A DNA stretch of 64,000 nt from Candidatus Nanopelagicales bacterium (GTDB lineage Bacteria; Actinomycetota; Actinomycetes; S36-B12): positions 1 to 64,000 of the forward strand of contig JAURFD010000003.1 in NCBI GenBank assembly GCA_030827125.1, read 5' to 3'. This document shows positions 25,086 to 33,566 of the stretch, one piece after another; position 1 is the first letter of the stretch; every line of letters starts with the position of its first letter. The notes under the pieces are model-generated. The model made no database searches and was not told the DNA's origin. It worked only from the letters and a program-made list of their open reading frames with translations. A program made the translations under genes and the position numbers.

Positions 25086-28013
25086 CTAGGCCGGTTGTCC
25101 GCCGTCCTCGCCGGTGAGCCTGGCCTCCGCCTCAGCGGCACGACGTAGCGCCGCCTCCAACTCGACCTGCGCCTGCCCGTACGCCGTCCAGTCCCCGGCC
25201 GCGAGCGCCGCCTGACCCTTGTCGTAGGCCGCCTGGGCATCGGACAGGGCCGCCTGCAGGTCGGTCAGCGGATCACCGGACGGACTCGGCGTCGGGTTTG
25301 GATCAGGGTCAGGGGTGGGTTGCGGATCCGGGTTGGGTCCGGGGGTCGGGTCCGGCGTGGGGAACGGGTCGGACTCGAAGACCTTGGCGAGCGCCTCGTC
25401 CAAGGTGTCCTCCAGTGCCACGTTGGCCCCGTATGCGGCGAGCACCTTGCGGAGCAACGGGTAACCGTCCTGTGTGGCGCGGAGGTAGACGGGCTCGACG
25501 TAGAGCAGGCCGTCGTTGAACGGCAGGGAGAGCAGGTTGCCCAGATCCACCTCGGAGCCGCCCCGCCGCAGCAGCGAGAGCTCGGCGCTGATGTCGGGGT
25601 CGGACTCGAAGTTGTTCTGCACCTGCGTTGGGCCAGGGATCGTCGTGTTGCTGGGCAGTTGCAGCACCCTGATGGTGCCGTAGCCCTCGCCCGGGGCACT
25701 ATCGACCGCCATGAAGGCGGCCAGCGTCGGTCTGCGCTGCGGCGCGAAGGTCGTGGTCAGCGAGAAGGCCGGCTGCTCTTGACCCGGCATCTGCAAGGTG
25801 AGGTAGTAGGGCGGCTGGAACTGCTGGATCGCCTGCGTCGGATCGAAGGGCACGATCCAAAAGTCGGTGCCGTTGTAGAACGTCGCAGGATCCGTCACGT
25901 GGTAGCGAGACATGACCACGCGCTGAACCTTGAATAGGTCCTGCGGATAGCGCACATGCGCCTCGACCTGCTCGGGCATCTCCGACAACGGCTTCACCAC
26001 CGTGGGGAATACCTTCATCCAGGTCTGCAAGACCGGATCTGCCGCATCCCAGGCGTACAGCGACACGGTTCCCTCGTACGCATCCACGACGGCCTTCACC
26101 GAGTTGCGGGCGTAGTTGAGTTGATCGTTCTGGGCGATGGCCGACGATCCGGTGCGCACCGTGATCGAGTCGCTCGTCACGTCGCTCAATGACACCCGCG
26201 AGGAGTAGGGGTAGTCATTCGATGTCGTGTAGCCGTCGACAATCCACATGATTCTTCCATCGATCACGACCGGGTAGGGGTCTTGATCCAGGGTGAGCCA
26301 GGGCGCAATCTTCTGCACGCGGGTCAGGGGATCGCGGTCCCACATGATGCGGGACTCAGGATTGATGAGATCAGTGAGCAGGATATTGCTGTCCTGGAAC
26401 TTCGTGGCGAACAGGAGCCTGTTGAAGAGCGAGCCGACGGGAACCCCACCATTGCCCTGGTAGGTGTTGTTCACCTGGCCGGTCGGACTGGCGTCGTCCG
26501 GATAGTCAAGTTCAACCGGCGGCGTTCCTTCCGGAGCACCGACGATCGAGAACGACGGACTCAGCTCACCGAAGTAGATGCGTGGTTGCTCGATATCGAG
26601 CAAACCCGACGGAGGGATGTCGCTTTCGAAGAAGTCCGGCTGCCCGCTCGACTGCGCGGTGTTGTCGTACGCCGCGACGAAGCCATAGCCGTGGGTGTAG
26701 ACCGCTCGATCGTTTGCCCAGTTGCGCTGATTATCCGGGATGCCGTCGAGATTGATCTCACGAGCCGCGACCACGGCACCACGAAGTTGGTCGGACAGCG
26801 GGTAGCGGTCGACGTCCAGGCTGTCATTGAAGGAGTAGTAGGCGCGGATCTGCTGCAACTGGTTGTACGTGGGCGATGCCAGCGCCGGGTCAAGCAGGCG
26901 GATGTTGCCCAGGGTGCCGATGTTGTTGCTAATGACCTGCTGCGTGGGTGGCTCCACACTGCCCGTGTAATCCTGCACATCCGCGTCGGCGATGTCGTAG
27001 GCCTCACGCGTCGCGTTGATATTGCGCTCGATATAGGGCTGCTCTCGCACCAACTCGCTCGGTCGGACCTGGAACTGCTGCACGACCGCGGGATAGACAC
27101 CGCCGATGAGGATCGAGGCGAGGACCATGAGACCCAAGCCGATGGCCGGAATGATCCAGTTCCGCACGAAGATATTGAGGACGAACAGCACCGCGACGAT
27201 GAGAGCGACGAAGGTGAGGATGTTCAGCGACGGCAGCACCGCATTCGCATCGGTGTACTTCATGCCGGTGAAGCCCTGCACGAGGCTCTCGCTCTTCACC
27301 ATGAGGCCGTAGCGATCCAGCCAGTAGGCCCCCGCCTTGAGCAGCAGCAGGATCGCCAACAGTGCCGACAGGTGCACCTGCGCGGCGACGCTGGCGCGAT
27401 CGCCCTTGGGCTGCAGGCGAAGTCCGCCGTACACGTAGTGCACGACCACGGCCAGGATGAGCGCGAGGATCACGGCGGTGAACGCAAAGCCGAGGACGAA
27501 TCGAATGAAGGGGTAGGTGAAGGTGTAGAAGCTGAGATCGAGTCCGAACTGCGGGTCGGTCACACCGAAGGGGGTGGCGTAGCGCCACCGCAGGAAGGTC
27601 GACCATTCCGCCGACGCCGACACACCCGCGAGTAGCCCGATGAGACCCACGAGCACCACCGAGATCAACACGCGGAATGGCGCTAGCGATTGCCGGTACC
27701 GCTCCAGCCCCGCCTGCTCCTGAGTGAGTGGCGGCAGATCCGGCCGCGAGCGGTAGGCGACCCACAACGTCCCGCCGAGGATGAAGGCCATCGTGAGACC
27801 GAACGACGCGAAGAGGATCGCGCGGGTCAGCAGCGTGGTCGAGAAGACCTCGGTCTCGCCGACGGAGTCGTACCAGAGCCAGTCGGTGTAGAAGCCCGTG
27901 AAGAGGACGAATCCGATGACGATGACGGCGAGGACGATGATCGTCGGCAGGAGCACACGACCCCGACGGGGGCTGGCACCAGCGGGGGCGGGGGGGACAT
28001 CAGTGGCCACCAC
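25086..28013 (-). CDS. UPF0182 family membrane protein
   Basis: A 975-residue actinobacterial protein. About seven transmembrane helices fill roughly the first 330 residues (for example LLPTIIVLAVIVIGFVLF), followed by a large extracytoplasmic region with the family block YPYSSRVSLSDV and VRYPQDLFKVQ. A Pro/Asp-rich linker of PDP and PNP repeats near residue 890 leads to a predicted helical C-terminal tail. Mtb Rv3193c is the apparent counterpart. Function is unknown, though its conservation suggests an envelope role. Start is one of two adjacent GTG codons (28013 or 28010). It lies 88 bases downstream of the YlbL-like gene on the same strand, as in mycobacteria. Confidence 0.9.
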   Translation of the reverse strand: MVATDVPPAPAGASPRRGRVLLPTIIVLAVIVIGFVLFTGFYTDWLWYDSVGETEVFSTTLLTRAILFASFGLTMAFILGGTLWVAYRSRPDLPPLTQEQAGLERYRQSLAPFRVLISVVLVGLIGLLAGVSASAEWSTFLRWRYATPFGVTDPQFGLDLSFYTFTYPFIRFVLGFAFTAVILALILAVVVHYVYGGLRLQPKGDRASVAAQVHLSALLAILLLLKAGAYWLDRYGLMVKSESLVQGFTGMKYTDANAVLPSLNILTFVALIVAVLFVLNIFVRNWIIPAIGLGLMVLASILIGGVYPAVVQQFQVRPSELVREQPYIERNINATREAYDIADADVQDYTGSVEPPTQQVISNNIGTLGNIRLLDPALASPTYNQLQQIRAYYSFNDSLDVDRYPLSDQLRGAVVAAREINLDGIPDNQRNWANDRAVYTHGYGFVAAYDNTAQSSGQPDFFESDIPPSGLLDIEQPRIYFGELSPSFSIVGAPEGTPPVELDYPDDASPTGQVNNTYQGNGGVPVGSLFNRLLFATKFQDSNILLTDLINPESRIMWDRDPLTRVQKIAPWLTLDQDPYPVVIDGRIMWIVDGYTTSNDYPYSSRVSLSDVTSDSITVRTGSSAIAQNDQLNYARNSVKAVVDAYEGTVSLYAWDAADPVLQTWMKVFPTVVKPLSEMPEQVEAHVRYPQDLFKVQRVVMSRYHVTDPATFYNGTDFWIVPFDPTQAIQQFQPPYYLTLQMPGQEQPAFSLTTTFAPQRRPTLAAFMAVDSAPGEGYGTIRVLQLPSNTTIPGPTQVQNNFESDPDISAELSLLRRGGSEVDLGNLLSLPFNDGLLYVEPVYLRATQDGYPLLRKVLAAYGANVALEDTLDEALAKVFESDPFPTPDPTPGPNPDPQPTPDPDPNPTPSPSGDPLTDLQAALSDAQAAYDKGQAALAAGDWTAYGQAQVELEAALRRAAEAEARLTGEDGGQPA

Positions 28014-28101
28014 AGCAACCTACGTCACTTCGGCGCCGGTCACATCGCGGGGCAGGCCCGACAGCCGATTGTGATCGAGGTGTGGCCTTGGCCGAGAGCG
28101 C

Positions 28102-29184
28102 CTACGGCGCCGGACAGGTCGGCAGCGGTTCGCCGGTCCGCCAGGCGGTGAGTGCGTCCAGGGAGTCTTGGAGAGTCTGGACCGGCACGACCGCGAGGCC
28201 GTCGGGAATGTGGCCGGCCGCCTCCTCGCAGTGCACCTCGGGCATCAGGAAAAGGGTGGCGCCCGACCCCCGCGCTCCGGCGAGTTTTTGGCGGATGCCA
28301 CCGATGGGGCCGACCTCTCCGGCCGGGTCGATGGTGCCCGTGCCGGCGACGTGCCCGCCGCCGGTGAGGTCGTCGGGGGTGAGCTTGTCGATGATGGCGA
28401 GGGCAAACATCATGCCGGCGCTCGGACCGCCGACGTCCTGCAGCGTGAACACGATGGGGAATTCGGCGCGGTAGTTCACCCCGACCGTGATGCCGATGTA
28501 GGGCACCTCGGGCTCGTCGGGCTTCGGCGCCGACAGCACCTCGACATCGACCTCCTCGCCGTCGCGCAGGACGGTGAAGACCAGCGTGGATCCGACCGGC
28601 TTAGCGCGGACGGCGTCGACGACATCGGAGGGGCTGGTCACCTCGGTCCCGTCGATCGCCAGGATCTGCTCCCCCGCATTGAGTACGCCGAAGGCGGGTG
28701 TGCCCTCGATTACGACGGTGACGACCACATCCTCGAGGACGGGTTCGCCGATCGCGTTGAGAGCGGCGGCCACCGCATTGGACTGTGACGTCGAGAACAT
28801 GACGGCGTTGCGCTGCTGGACCTCTTCGGTCGTCTCGTCATCGCCGTACAAGAGTTCACGTGGCAAGACAGCACGGTTGGGATCCACCCACGCAGCCAAA
28901 GCACCGAAGACGGTCAGCGGAGAGCGCGGCTCCCCCTCCTCGCGAATCGTCGTCATGTCGAGCGCACCGCTGGTGGGGTAGGTCGTGGTGTCGCTGATCT
29001 CAACCAGCGGCCGACCGTCAACCTCACCGATGGTGTTGAACGTCGGACCGGGCGACAAGATGACGAAGGGCACCGGCAGAACCGCGGCGAGCGCGATGAG
29101 AATCACCAGGACAAGTCCGCTGATGAGGGCGGCGACTGCCCGACCGCTCCAGCGACGGCGGGGTGCCGCGGAGGTTTCGCTCAC
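28102..29184 (-). CDS. YlbL-like membrane-anchored PDZ/Lon-type protease
   Basis: A 360-residue protein with one N-terminal transmembrane anchor (VAALISGLVLVILIALAAVL), a PDZ domain about residues 130-215 (GTPAFGVLNAGEQILAIDG) and a C-terminal Lon-type Ser-Lys protease domain. The catalytic Ser is in GGPSAGMMFALAI and the Lys in GIRQKLAGA. The protease domain should face outside. B. subtilis YlbL degrades a cell-division inhibitor; Mtb Rv3194c is the positional counterpart. GTG 29184 overlaps the stop of the preceding small gene (GTGA), so they are coupled. Confidence in the fold is high, less in the substrate. Confidence 0.9.
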   Translation of the reverse strand: MSETSAAPRRRWSGRAVAALISGLVLVILIALAAVLPVPFVILSPGPTFNTIGEVDGRPLVEISDTTTYPTSGALDMTTIREEGEPRSPLTVFGALAAWVDPNRAVLPRELLYGDDETTEEVQQRNAVMFSTSQSNAVAAALNAIGEPVLEDVVVTVVIEGTPAFGVLNAGEQILAIDGTEVTSPSDVVDAVRAKPVGSTLVFTVLRDGEEVDVEVLSAPKPDEPEVPYIGITVGVNYRAEFPIVFTLQDVGGPSAGMMFALAIIDKLTPDDLTGGGHVAGTGTIDPAGEVGPIGGIRQKLAGARGSGATLFLMPEVHCEEAAGHIPDGLAVVPVQTLQDSLDALTAWRTGEPLPTCPAP

Positions 29185-29459
29185 GCGTGGTTGCGACGAC
29201 GCTCACTGGCCGAGCGGCTCGCGCTCGCAGGACGCCGGGGGCGAGAGGAAGCAGCGGGACGTCGCGCCGGAGGGCGGGGGCGCGCAGGCGGGGGCTGCTC
29301 AGCCGGCATTGGCTTGCGCATCGCGGCCCGGAACCGTGCCATGTCACCGAGGGACTCGTGCGTGCCCACCGACCGGCGCGGTCGATTGCGGCTGGCGGCC
29401 CATGCGAGGGCCAGCAAAGTAGCCCCAATGGGGATGAGCCACCACAGCAGCGCGGACAC
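29181..29459 (-). CDS. Small membrane protein with basic Pro/Arg-rich tail
   Basis: A 92-residue protein: one N-terminal hydrophobic helix (ALLWWLIPIGATLLALAWA), then a polar segment ESLGDMARFRAAMRKPMP and a tail of Pro, Arg and Ala. GTG 29459 is chosen because the helix follows at once; an upstream frame to 29507 is possible. Its stop overlaps the ylbL-like start by four bases. The motif SLGDMARFRAAM recurs in my memory upstream of YlbL homologues in actinobacteria, but no function is known. Cytoplasmic tail and single-pass anchor are inferred. Confidence 0.65.
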   Translation of the reverse strand: MSALLWWLIPIGATLLALAWAASRNRPRRSVGTHESLGDMARFRAAMRKPMPAEQPPPARPRPPARRPAASSRPRRPASASRSASERRRNHA

Positions 29460-29533
29460 GACCAGACCTCCTGTCGAAGGACAACAAGCCTCCAGAGTAC
29501 GCCCCATTTGCGGATGCGCCGTACCTTGGAGGG

Positions 29534-30823
29534 GTGAGCGACAACCTCCCCTTTGGATTTGGGGCCCCGGATGACCGTCCTGGCGGCTTCGACATGAGTC
29601 AACTCGGCGCCATGCTGCAGCACCTCGGCCGTCTCCTGGAGTCCGGGGGCAGCACTGGCCCGGTCAACTGGGAACTGGCCCAGGACACCGCCCGCCAGGC
29701 CATCGTCCAGGCCGGAGACCCCTCGGTGAACGACGCCGAGCGAGCGGGAGTCGCCCAATCCGTGGCACTTGCCCAACTCTGGCTTGATGACGTCTGCACC
29801 TTCCCCACCTCATCGGCGGACTCCGCCGCTTGGAGTCGCTCGGAGTGGCTGGTCGGGACGATGCCGGCGTGGCAGCGCATCGTCGCCCCCATCGCCGAGC
29901 AGGTGGCCACGGCGATGAAGTCACAGCAGCCTGGTGAATTGCCGCCGGAGTTGGCGCAGATGCTGCCGGAGGGCACTCCGCCGGAGGCACTGTCGATGCT
30001 CGCCCCGCTCATGGGCATGGCCCAGCAAATGGGGTCGGCGATGTTCGGCATGCAGCTCGGGCAGGGCTTGGCAGCCCTGGCTCAGGAGGTCCTCAGCGTC
30101 GGTGATGTCGGCGTCCCCCTCACGGCGGATGGCCGACCCACCCTGGTGCCGCGCAACATCGCGGAGTTCAGCGATGGCCTGGGGATTCCGGCCGACGAGG
30201 TGCGTCTCTATCTTGCCCTCCGCGAATGCGCGCACCAGCGTCTCTTCGCGCACGTGCCCTGGCTCGCCGCTCGCGTCGAGGGTGCTGTGGACGCGTACGC
30301 GCGCGGGCTCCACCTGGACACCGATCGGATGGGCGAAGCGATGCAGGGCATCGACCCGACCGCCCTGTCGGACCCCAGCAAACTCCAGGAGTTACTCGGC
30401 AGCGACATGTTCCAACTCGAGGAGTCGCCCGAGCAGCAGGCCGCCCTGGCGCGCCTGGAGACCCTGCTCGCCCTCATCGAGGGCTGGGTGGCTGACGTCG
30501 TGAGTGAGGCGAGTTCGGCTCGGCTGCCGGCCGGCTCGCGACTCGAAGAAGCGATCCGTCGGCGTCGCGCCTCCGGTGGACCTGCGGAGCACACCTTCGC
30601 CTCGCTGGTCGGCCTGGAATTGCGCCCGCGGGCGCTGCGCGAGGCGGCCATCCTGTGGCAGACCCTGCGGGTAAGCGGTGGTGTCGAAGGTCGCGACGCC
30701 CTGTGGGCCCACCCCGACCTGCTGCCCACCGCCGAGGACCTCCAGGACCCCGAAGGCTTCGCTGCCGGCAGCGGCCCAGCAACCTTCGGTGACGGCCCGA
30801 ACGACGCGCCACCGACCGACTAG
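29534..30823 (+). CDS. Zincin-like protein (DUF2342, Rv3195 type)
   Basis: A 429-residue protein of the DUF2342 group, once called F420-biosynthesis-associated, now described as zinc-dependent metalloprotease-like. The recognisable block LALRECAHQRLFAHVPWL corresponds to the usual REAAHQRLFAHVPWL helix, where E and H stand in for the zincin HExxH arrangement; the classical HExxH itself is absent. Other family segments are LGTMPAWQRIVAPIA-like and DPTALSDPSKLQELLGS. GTG start at 29534. It is divergent from the YlbL-like unit and matches Mtb Rv3195 in position. Protease activity has not been shown for this group, to my knowledge. Confidence 0.82.
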   Translation: MSDNLPFGFGAPDDRPGGFDMSQLGAMLQHLGRLLESGGSTGPVNWELAQDTARQAIVQAGDPSVNDAERAGVAQSVALAQLWLDDVCTFPTSSADSAAWSRSEWLVGTMPAWQRIVAPIAEQVATAMKSQQPGELPPELAQMLPEGTPPEALSMLAPLMGMAQQMGSAMFGMQLGQGLAALAQEVLSVGDVGVPLTADGRPTLVPRNIAEFSDGLGIPADEVRLYLALRECAHQRLFAHVPWLAARVEGAVDAYARGLHLDTDRMGEAMQGIDPTALSDPSKLQELLGSDMFQLEESPEQQAALARLETLLALIEGWVADVVSEASSARLPAGSRLEEAIRRRRASGGPAEHTFASLVGLELRPRALREAAILWQTLRVSGGVEGRDALWAHPDLLPTAEDLQDPEGFAAGSGPATFGDGPNDAPPTD

Positions 30824-30866
30824 CGAGTTGCCGGTGGTCCCTTCGAATACCTCGGGTGCGGGGAAC

Positions 30867-31415
30867 GTGTCTGACGATGCCCGCGCGCTGCTCAGCGCCT
30901 GGGCGGCTCCCGACCCTGGGCAGGCGTCACTTCGACGGGAGTACGTCGACTTCATCGATCGCCACCCCGATGTGCACCTGCGCTCGTCCCGCGTCGGCCA
31001 TCTCACAGCGAGCGCCCTCGTCGTGGACCCGGGCGAGCGCACCGCCCTGTTGACTTTGCACCCGACGGTTGGTCGCTGGCTGCAGACCGGCGGTCACATT
31101 GAACCTCTCGACACGTCGATGCTCGCGGCGGCGGCGCGTGAAGCGCGCGAAGAGAGTGGAATTAATGACCTGACCATGCACGCGCAACCTCTGCGCCTCG
31201 ATCGCCACGAGGTCTCGTGCCGCGCCGATGACGGGTCGCGCACCTCGCTCCATCACTGGGATGTGCAATTCCTCGCCGTGGCCGCTCCTGGGTCGGTCGC
31301 GGTGATCAGTGCGGAGTCCGACGATCTGCGCTGGTGGCCTCTCGATGGGCTCCCCACCGTGGATGACTCGGTGACGCGGCTGGCCCGTGCGGCGGCATCC
31401 CGACTGGGTCTGTAG
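30867..31415 (+). CDS. NUDIX hydrolase
   Basis: A 182-residue NUDIX-fold protein. The NUDIX box reads GGHIEPLDTS followed by REAREESGI, keeping the catalytic REx2EE core while the upstream Glu position is Asp, with one extra residue before RE, a variant common in actinobacteria. Substrate cannot be inferred; members hydrolyse nucleoside diphosphate-linked compounds. Start chosen at GTG 30867 (VSDDARALLSAW); upstream TTG/GTG codons near 30828-30834 are alternatives. It follows the zincin-like gene by about 43 bases, probably in one transcript, and is followed by the longest gene-free stretch in the window. Confidence 0.85.
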   Translation: MSDDARALLSAWAAPDPGQASLRREYVDFIDRHPDVHLRSSRVGHLTASALVVDPGERTALLTLHPTVGRWLQTGGHIEPLDTSMLAAAAREAREESGINDLTMHAQPLRLDRHEVSCRADDGSRTSLHHWDVQFLAVAAPGSVAVISAESDDLRWWPLDGLPTVDDSVTRLARAAASRLGL

Positions 31416-31422
31416 GAATTTT

Positions 31423-31564
31423 CGATCCACAGCCCGTGGAGATCATTTGCCCACGTCAGAGCCTTTGGCGCGCCTGGCATCCCCATCGAATCCACAGCGC
31501 TATCCACGCACTATCCACGGGCTGCTCGGCAACTGTCCCCAACCTGTCCCCAGTTCTGCCCACA
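31423..31564 (+). repeat. Cluster of DnaA-box-like 9-mers, all in one orientation
   Basis: Eight sites resembling TTGTCCACA/TTATCCACA occur in 142 bases: CGATCCACA (31423), TTGCCCACG (31447), GAATCCACA (31488), CTATCCACG (31500 and 31511), CTGTCCCCA (31533 and 31544), CTGCCCACA (31556). None is a perfect consensus. All are on the same strand. This is the first part of the 553-base gene-free region 31416-31968. DnaA binding is a possibility; no dnaA or dnaN is near, so it is not called oriC. Confidence 0.45.
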
Positions 31565-31571
31565 GGGCCCG

Positions 31572-31600
31572 TTGACGAGTTCCCGGTCAATCTCTAACGT
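31572..31600 (+). promoter_or_regulatory. Sigma-70-type promoter ahead of hairpin RNA
   Basis: TTGACG (31572-31577), a 17-base spacer, then TAACGT (31595-31600). Spacing is ideal, the -35 matches five of six bases and the -10 fits TAnnnT. Transcription would begin about 31607, at the base of the hairpin structure that follows. Confidence 0.6.
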
Positions 31601-31606
31601 CTGCGC

Positions 31607-31680
31607 GACGCCCCTGGGATAACGGACCGCATCGCTTCGGCGCTGCGGGTTGCGAGCCCCAGGGGCATTCTTCTTTTCGG
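31607..31680 (+). ncRNA. Candidate small hairpin RNA
   Basis: A roughly 70-nt structured unit. Outer stem GCCCCTGGG (31610-31618) pairs with CCCAGGGGC (31658-31666); an internal loop separates it from an inner hairpin CCGCATCGC-TTCG-GCGCTGCGG (31627-31648) with a stable UUCG tetraloop. A pyrimidine-rich tail ATTCTTCTTTTC follows. With the promoter at 31572-31600 this makes a complete promoter-RNA-terminator unit. The remaining 31681-31968 holds an A/T-richer patch near 31780-31810 and G/C-rich palindromic stretches but no gene. It could instead be a leader element of the DUF5679 gene or a terminator of the NUDIX transcript. Confidence 0.45.
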
Positions 31681-31968
31681 CCGTGCGCGTCCACCCTTGG
31701 GGGGCCCAACGGAAAGTGCCGTGGATGCCCGGAAGAACGCTCCGCCCTCATGAAAACCCCTCCATCCGTCCGATTTAGGCGATATTTGGCACAAATTCCC
31801 CCAGAATTCGGCGTGCCGCTGTGCGGCCATGCGGCTTTGGGGGCTCGATCTGTCCTAGGGTGGCGACGCCGCCCCACATTGGAGCGGCACCGCCCCTAGG
31901 GCGGCGCCCCCGCCCGGGGGCCCCGATCGAGGCGCCGCCTCGCGGGCACGAGACGAGGAGGACGGCCC

Positions 31969-32124
31969 ATGGCCGAGTCGTACACGGGTGAGGCGTACTG
32001 CGTGAAGTGCAAGGAGAAGCGCGAGTTCACCGGCAATGTTGAGGAGACCAACGGTCGTCGTTTCGCCAAGGGCATCTGCCCGGTGTGCGGCACCAAGGTG
32101 ACCCGCATTCTGGGCAAGGCCTGA
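31969..32124 (+). CDS. DUF5679-family zinc-ribbon-like small protein
   Basis: A 51-residue protein beginning MAESYTGEAYCVKCKEKREF. It has two CxxC knuckles, CVKC and CPVCG, expected to bind one zinc ion, and ends GTKVTRILGKA. This small conserved actinobacterial protein is the DUF5679 type; its function is unknown, and a ribosomal or nucleic-acid association is only a guess from its charge. ATG 31969 follows GAGGAGGA (31955-31962), a strong ribosome binding site. It lies 30 bases before the M20 peptidase gene, on the same strand. Confidence 0.85.
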   Translation: MAESYTGEAYCVKCKEKREFTGNVEETNGRRFAKGICPVCGTKVTRILGKA

Positions 32125-32154
32125 TCCACCCAACATCCGCACGATTGACCGCAC

Positions 32155-33420
32155 ATGGTTGAGCGCAGCGGATTCGCAGACGTCATCGACGGCGTCGACG
32201 GCCCTGGTGTCGTCGGCGCCGTCGAACGTTTGGTGACCATCCCCTCCATCGGCGGCACCACGGCCGAAGTCGAGGTGCAGGACTACTGCGCAGACGCGTG
32301 GAGAGCTGACGGTTTCGAGGTCGACGCCTGGGACATTGACGTCCCACGGCTGAGTGCTGAGCCGGGCTTCCCCGGCATGGAGGTCGACCGCACCGAAGCG
32401 CGCGCGGTGACCGCCCGCCTGCCCGGTATCGGTGACGGCCCCACCCTGCTGCTGCTTGGCCACACCGACGTCGTTCCCCCGGGTGATCGTGCCGCGTGGT
32501 CCGGTGACCCCTTCACCCCGCGGCTCGTCGGCGATCACCTGATCGGGCGCGGCAGTTGCGACATGAAGGCCGGGGTCGCTGCCATGTGGTTCGCCGTACG
32601 CGCGATCCGCGATGCCGGGGTTCGCCTGCGCGGCGACATCGTGCTCGCGGCCGTCAGCGGCGAGGAGGATGGTGGTCTTGGCACCTACGCACTCCTTGAT
32701 CGGGGCATCTCCGCGGACGCCTGCATCGTTCCCGAGCCCACCGATCTCGACCTCATCCCCGCCAACGGTGGCGCGCTCACCTTCCGGCTGCGCGTGCGCG
32801 GCAGGGCCACGCACGCCTCACGACGTACCGAGGGCGTCAGCGCGATCGACAAGTTCCTCCCCGTCGTCACGGCATTGCAGCATCTCGAGGAGCGGCGCAA
32901 TCTCGAGGTCGATCCGCTGATGCAGCGTTGGCCGGTCGCCTATCCCCTGTCGATCGGGACGGTGCAGTCCGGAGACTGGGCATCGACCGTTCCGGACCTC
33001 CTCATCGCCGAGGGTCGACTCGGGGTGGCACTCGGCGAGACACCAGAGCAAGCACGCGCCGACCTTGAGGTGGCCATCGCAGACCTGTGCGCGGCGGACC
33101 CGTGGCTCGCCGATCATCCGGTCGAGGTCGAGTGGTGGGGCGGCCAGTTCGCCTCGGGGCGCACCGATCCGGGTACGCCGTTTATCGAGCGACTCGGCCA
33201 GGTGCACGAGGCGCTCGGCCACGGCACCCCCGAGGTCTACGGCGGCCCGTACGGCTCGGACCTCCGACTGCTCGTCGGCGCGGGCATTCCGACGGTGCAG
33301 TTCGGGCCAGGTGAGAGTGCCGCCGCGCACGCACCCGATGAGTGGGTGGATATCCGCGATGTCATCGCCTGTGCCCAGACGCTGGCGGCCTTCGCCGTCG
33401 ACTTCTGCGGTCGCGCCTAG
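32155..33420 (+). CDS. M20-family metallopeptidase/deacylase (ArgE/DapE-like)
   Basis: A 421-residue co-catalytic zinc hydrolase. Metal and catalytic landmarks occur in order: GHTDVVPPGD, GRGSCDMKAG (bridging Asp), SGEEDGG (general base and ligand Glu), VPEPTDL, and the C-terminal ligand His in AAHAPDEWV. The dimerisation-lid domain lies roughly between residues 215 and 330. ArgE/DapE relatives remove acyl groups from amino acids such as acetylornithine or succinyl-diaminopimelate; some are plain peptidases, and the substrate here is not determinable. Start ATG 32155. It follows the DUF5679 gene by 30 bases. Confidence 0.87.
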   Translation: MVERSGFADVIDGVDGPGVVGAVERLVTIPSIGGTTAEVEVQDYCADAWRADGFEVDAWDIDVPRLSAEPGFPGMEVDRTEARAVTARLPGIGDGPTLLLLGHTDVVPPGDRAAWSGDPFTPRLVGDHLIGRGSCDMKAGVAAMWFAVRAIRDAGVRLRGDIVLAAVSGEEDGGLGTYALLDRGISADACIVPEPTDLDLIPANGGALTFRLRVRGRATHASRRTEGVSAIDKFLPVVTALQHLEERRNLEVDPLMQRWPVAYPLSIGTVQSGDWASTVPDLLIAEGRLGVALGETPEQARADLEVAIADLCAADPWLADHPVEVEWWGGQFASGRTDPGTPFIERLGQVHEALGHGTPEVYGGPYGSDLRLLVGAGIPTVQFGPGESAAAHAPDEWVDIRDVIACAQTLAAFAVDFCGRA

Positions 33421-33566
33421 TCTTGCGCCGCTGAGTGTGGATCCGCTCCGCCGTGAATGATGTGGGGGGCGGAACAACGAGGCTTGGCGCTGCGACGCCG
33501 AACCCCACGCAATACGCCTGTGGATGACGCACGCGAGTGCGGGCGATCCCGTGGCACAGTCCCCGG

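Noticed and set aside
31423-31564. DnaA-like cluster as chromosomal oriC
   Set aside because: dnaA, dnaN, rpmH and parAB are not nearby and no box is a perfect consensus; kept only as an unexplained cluster.
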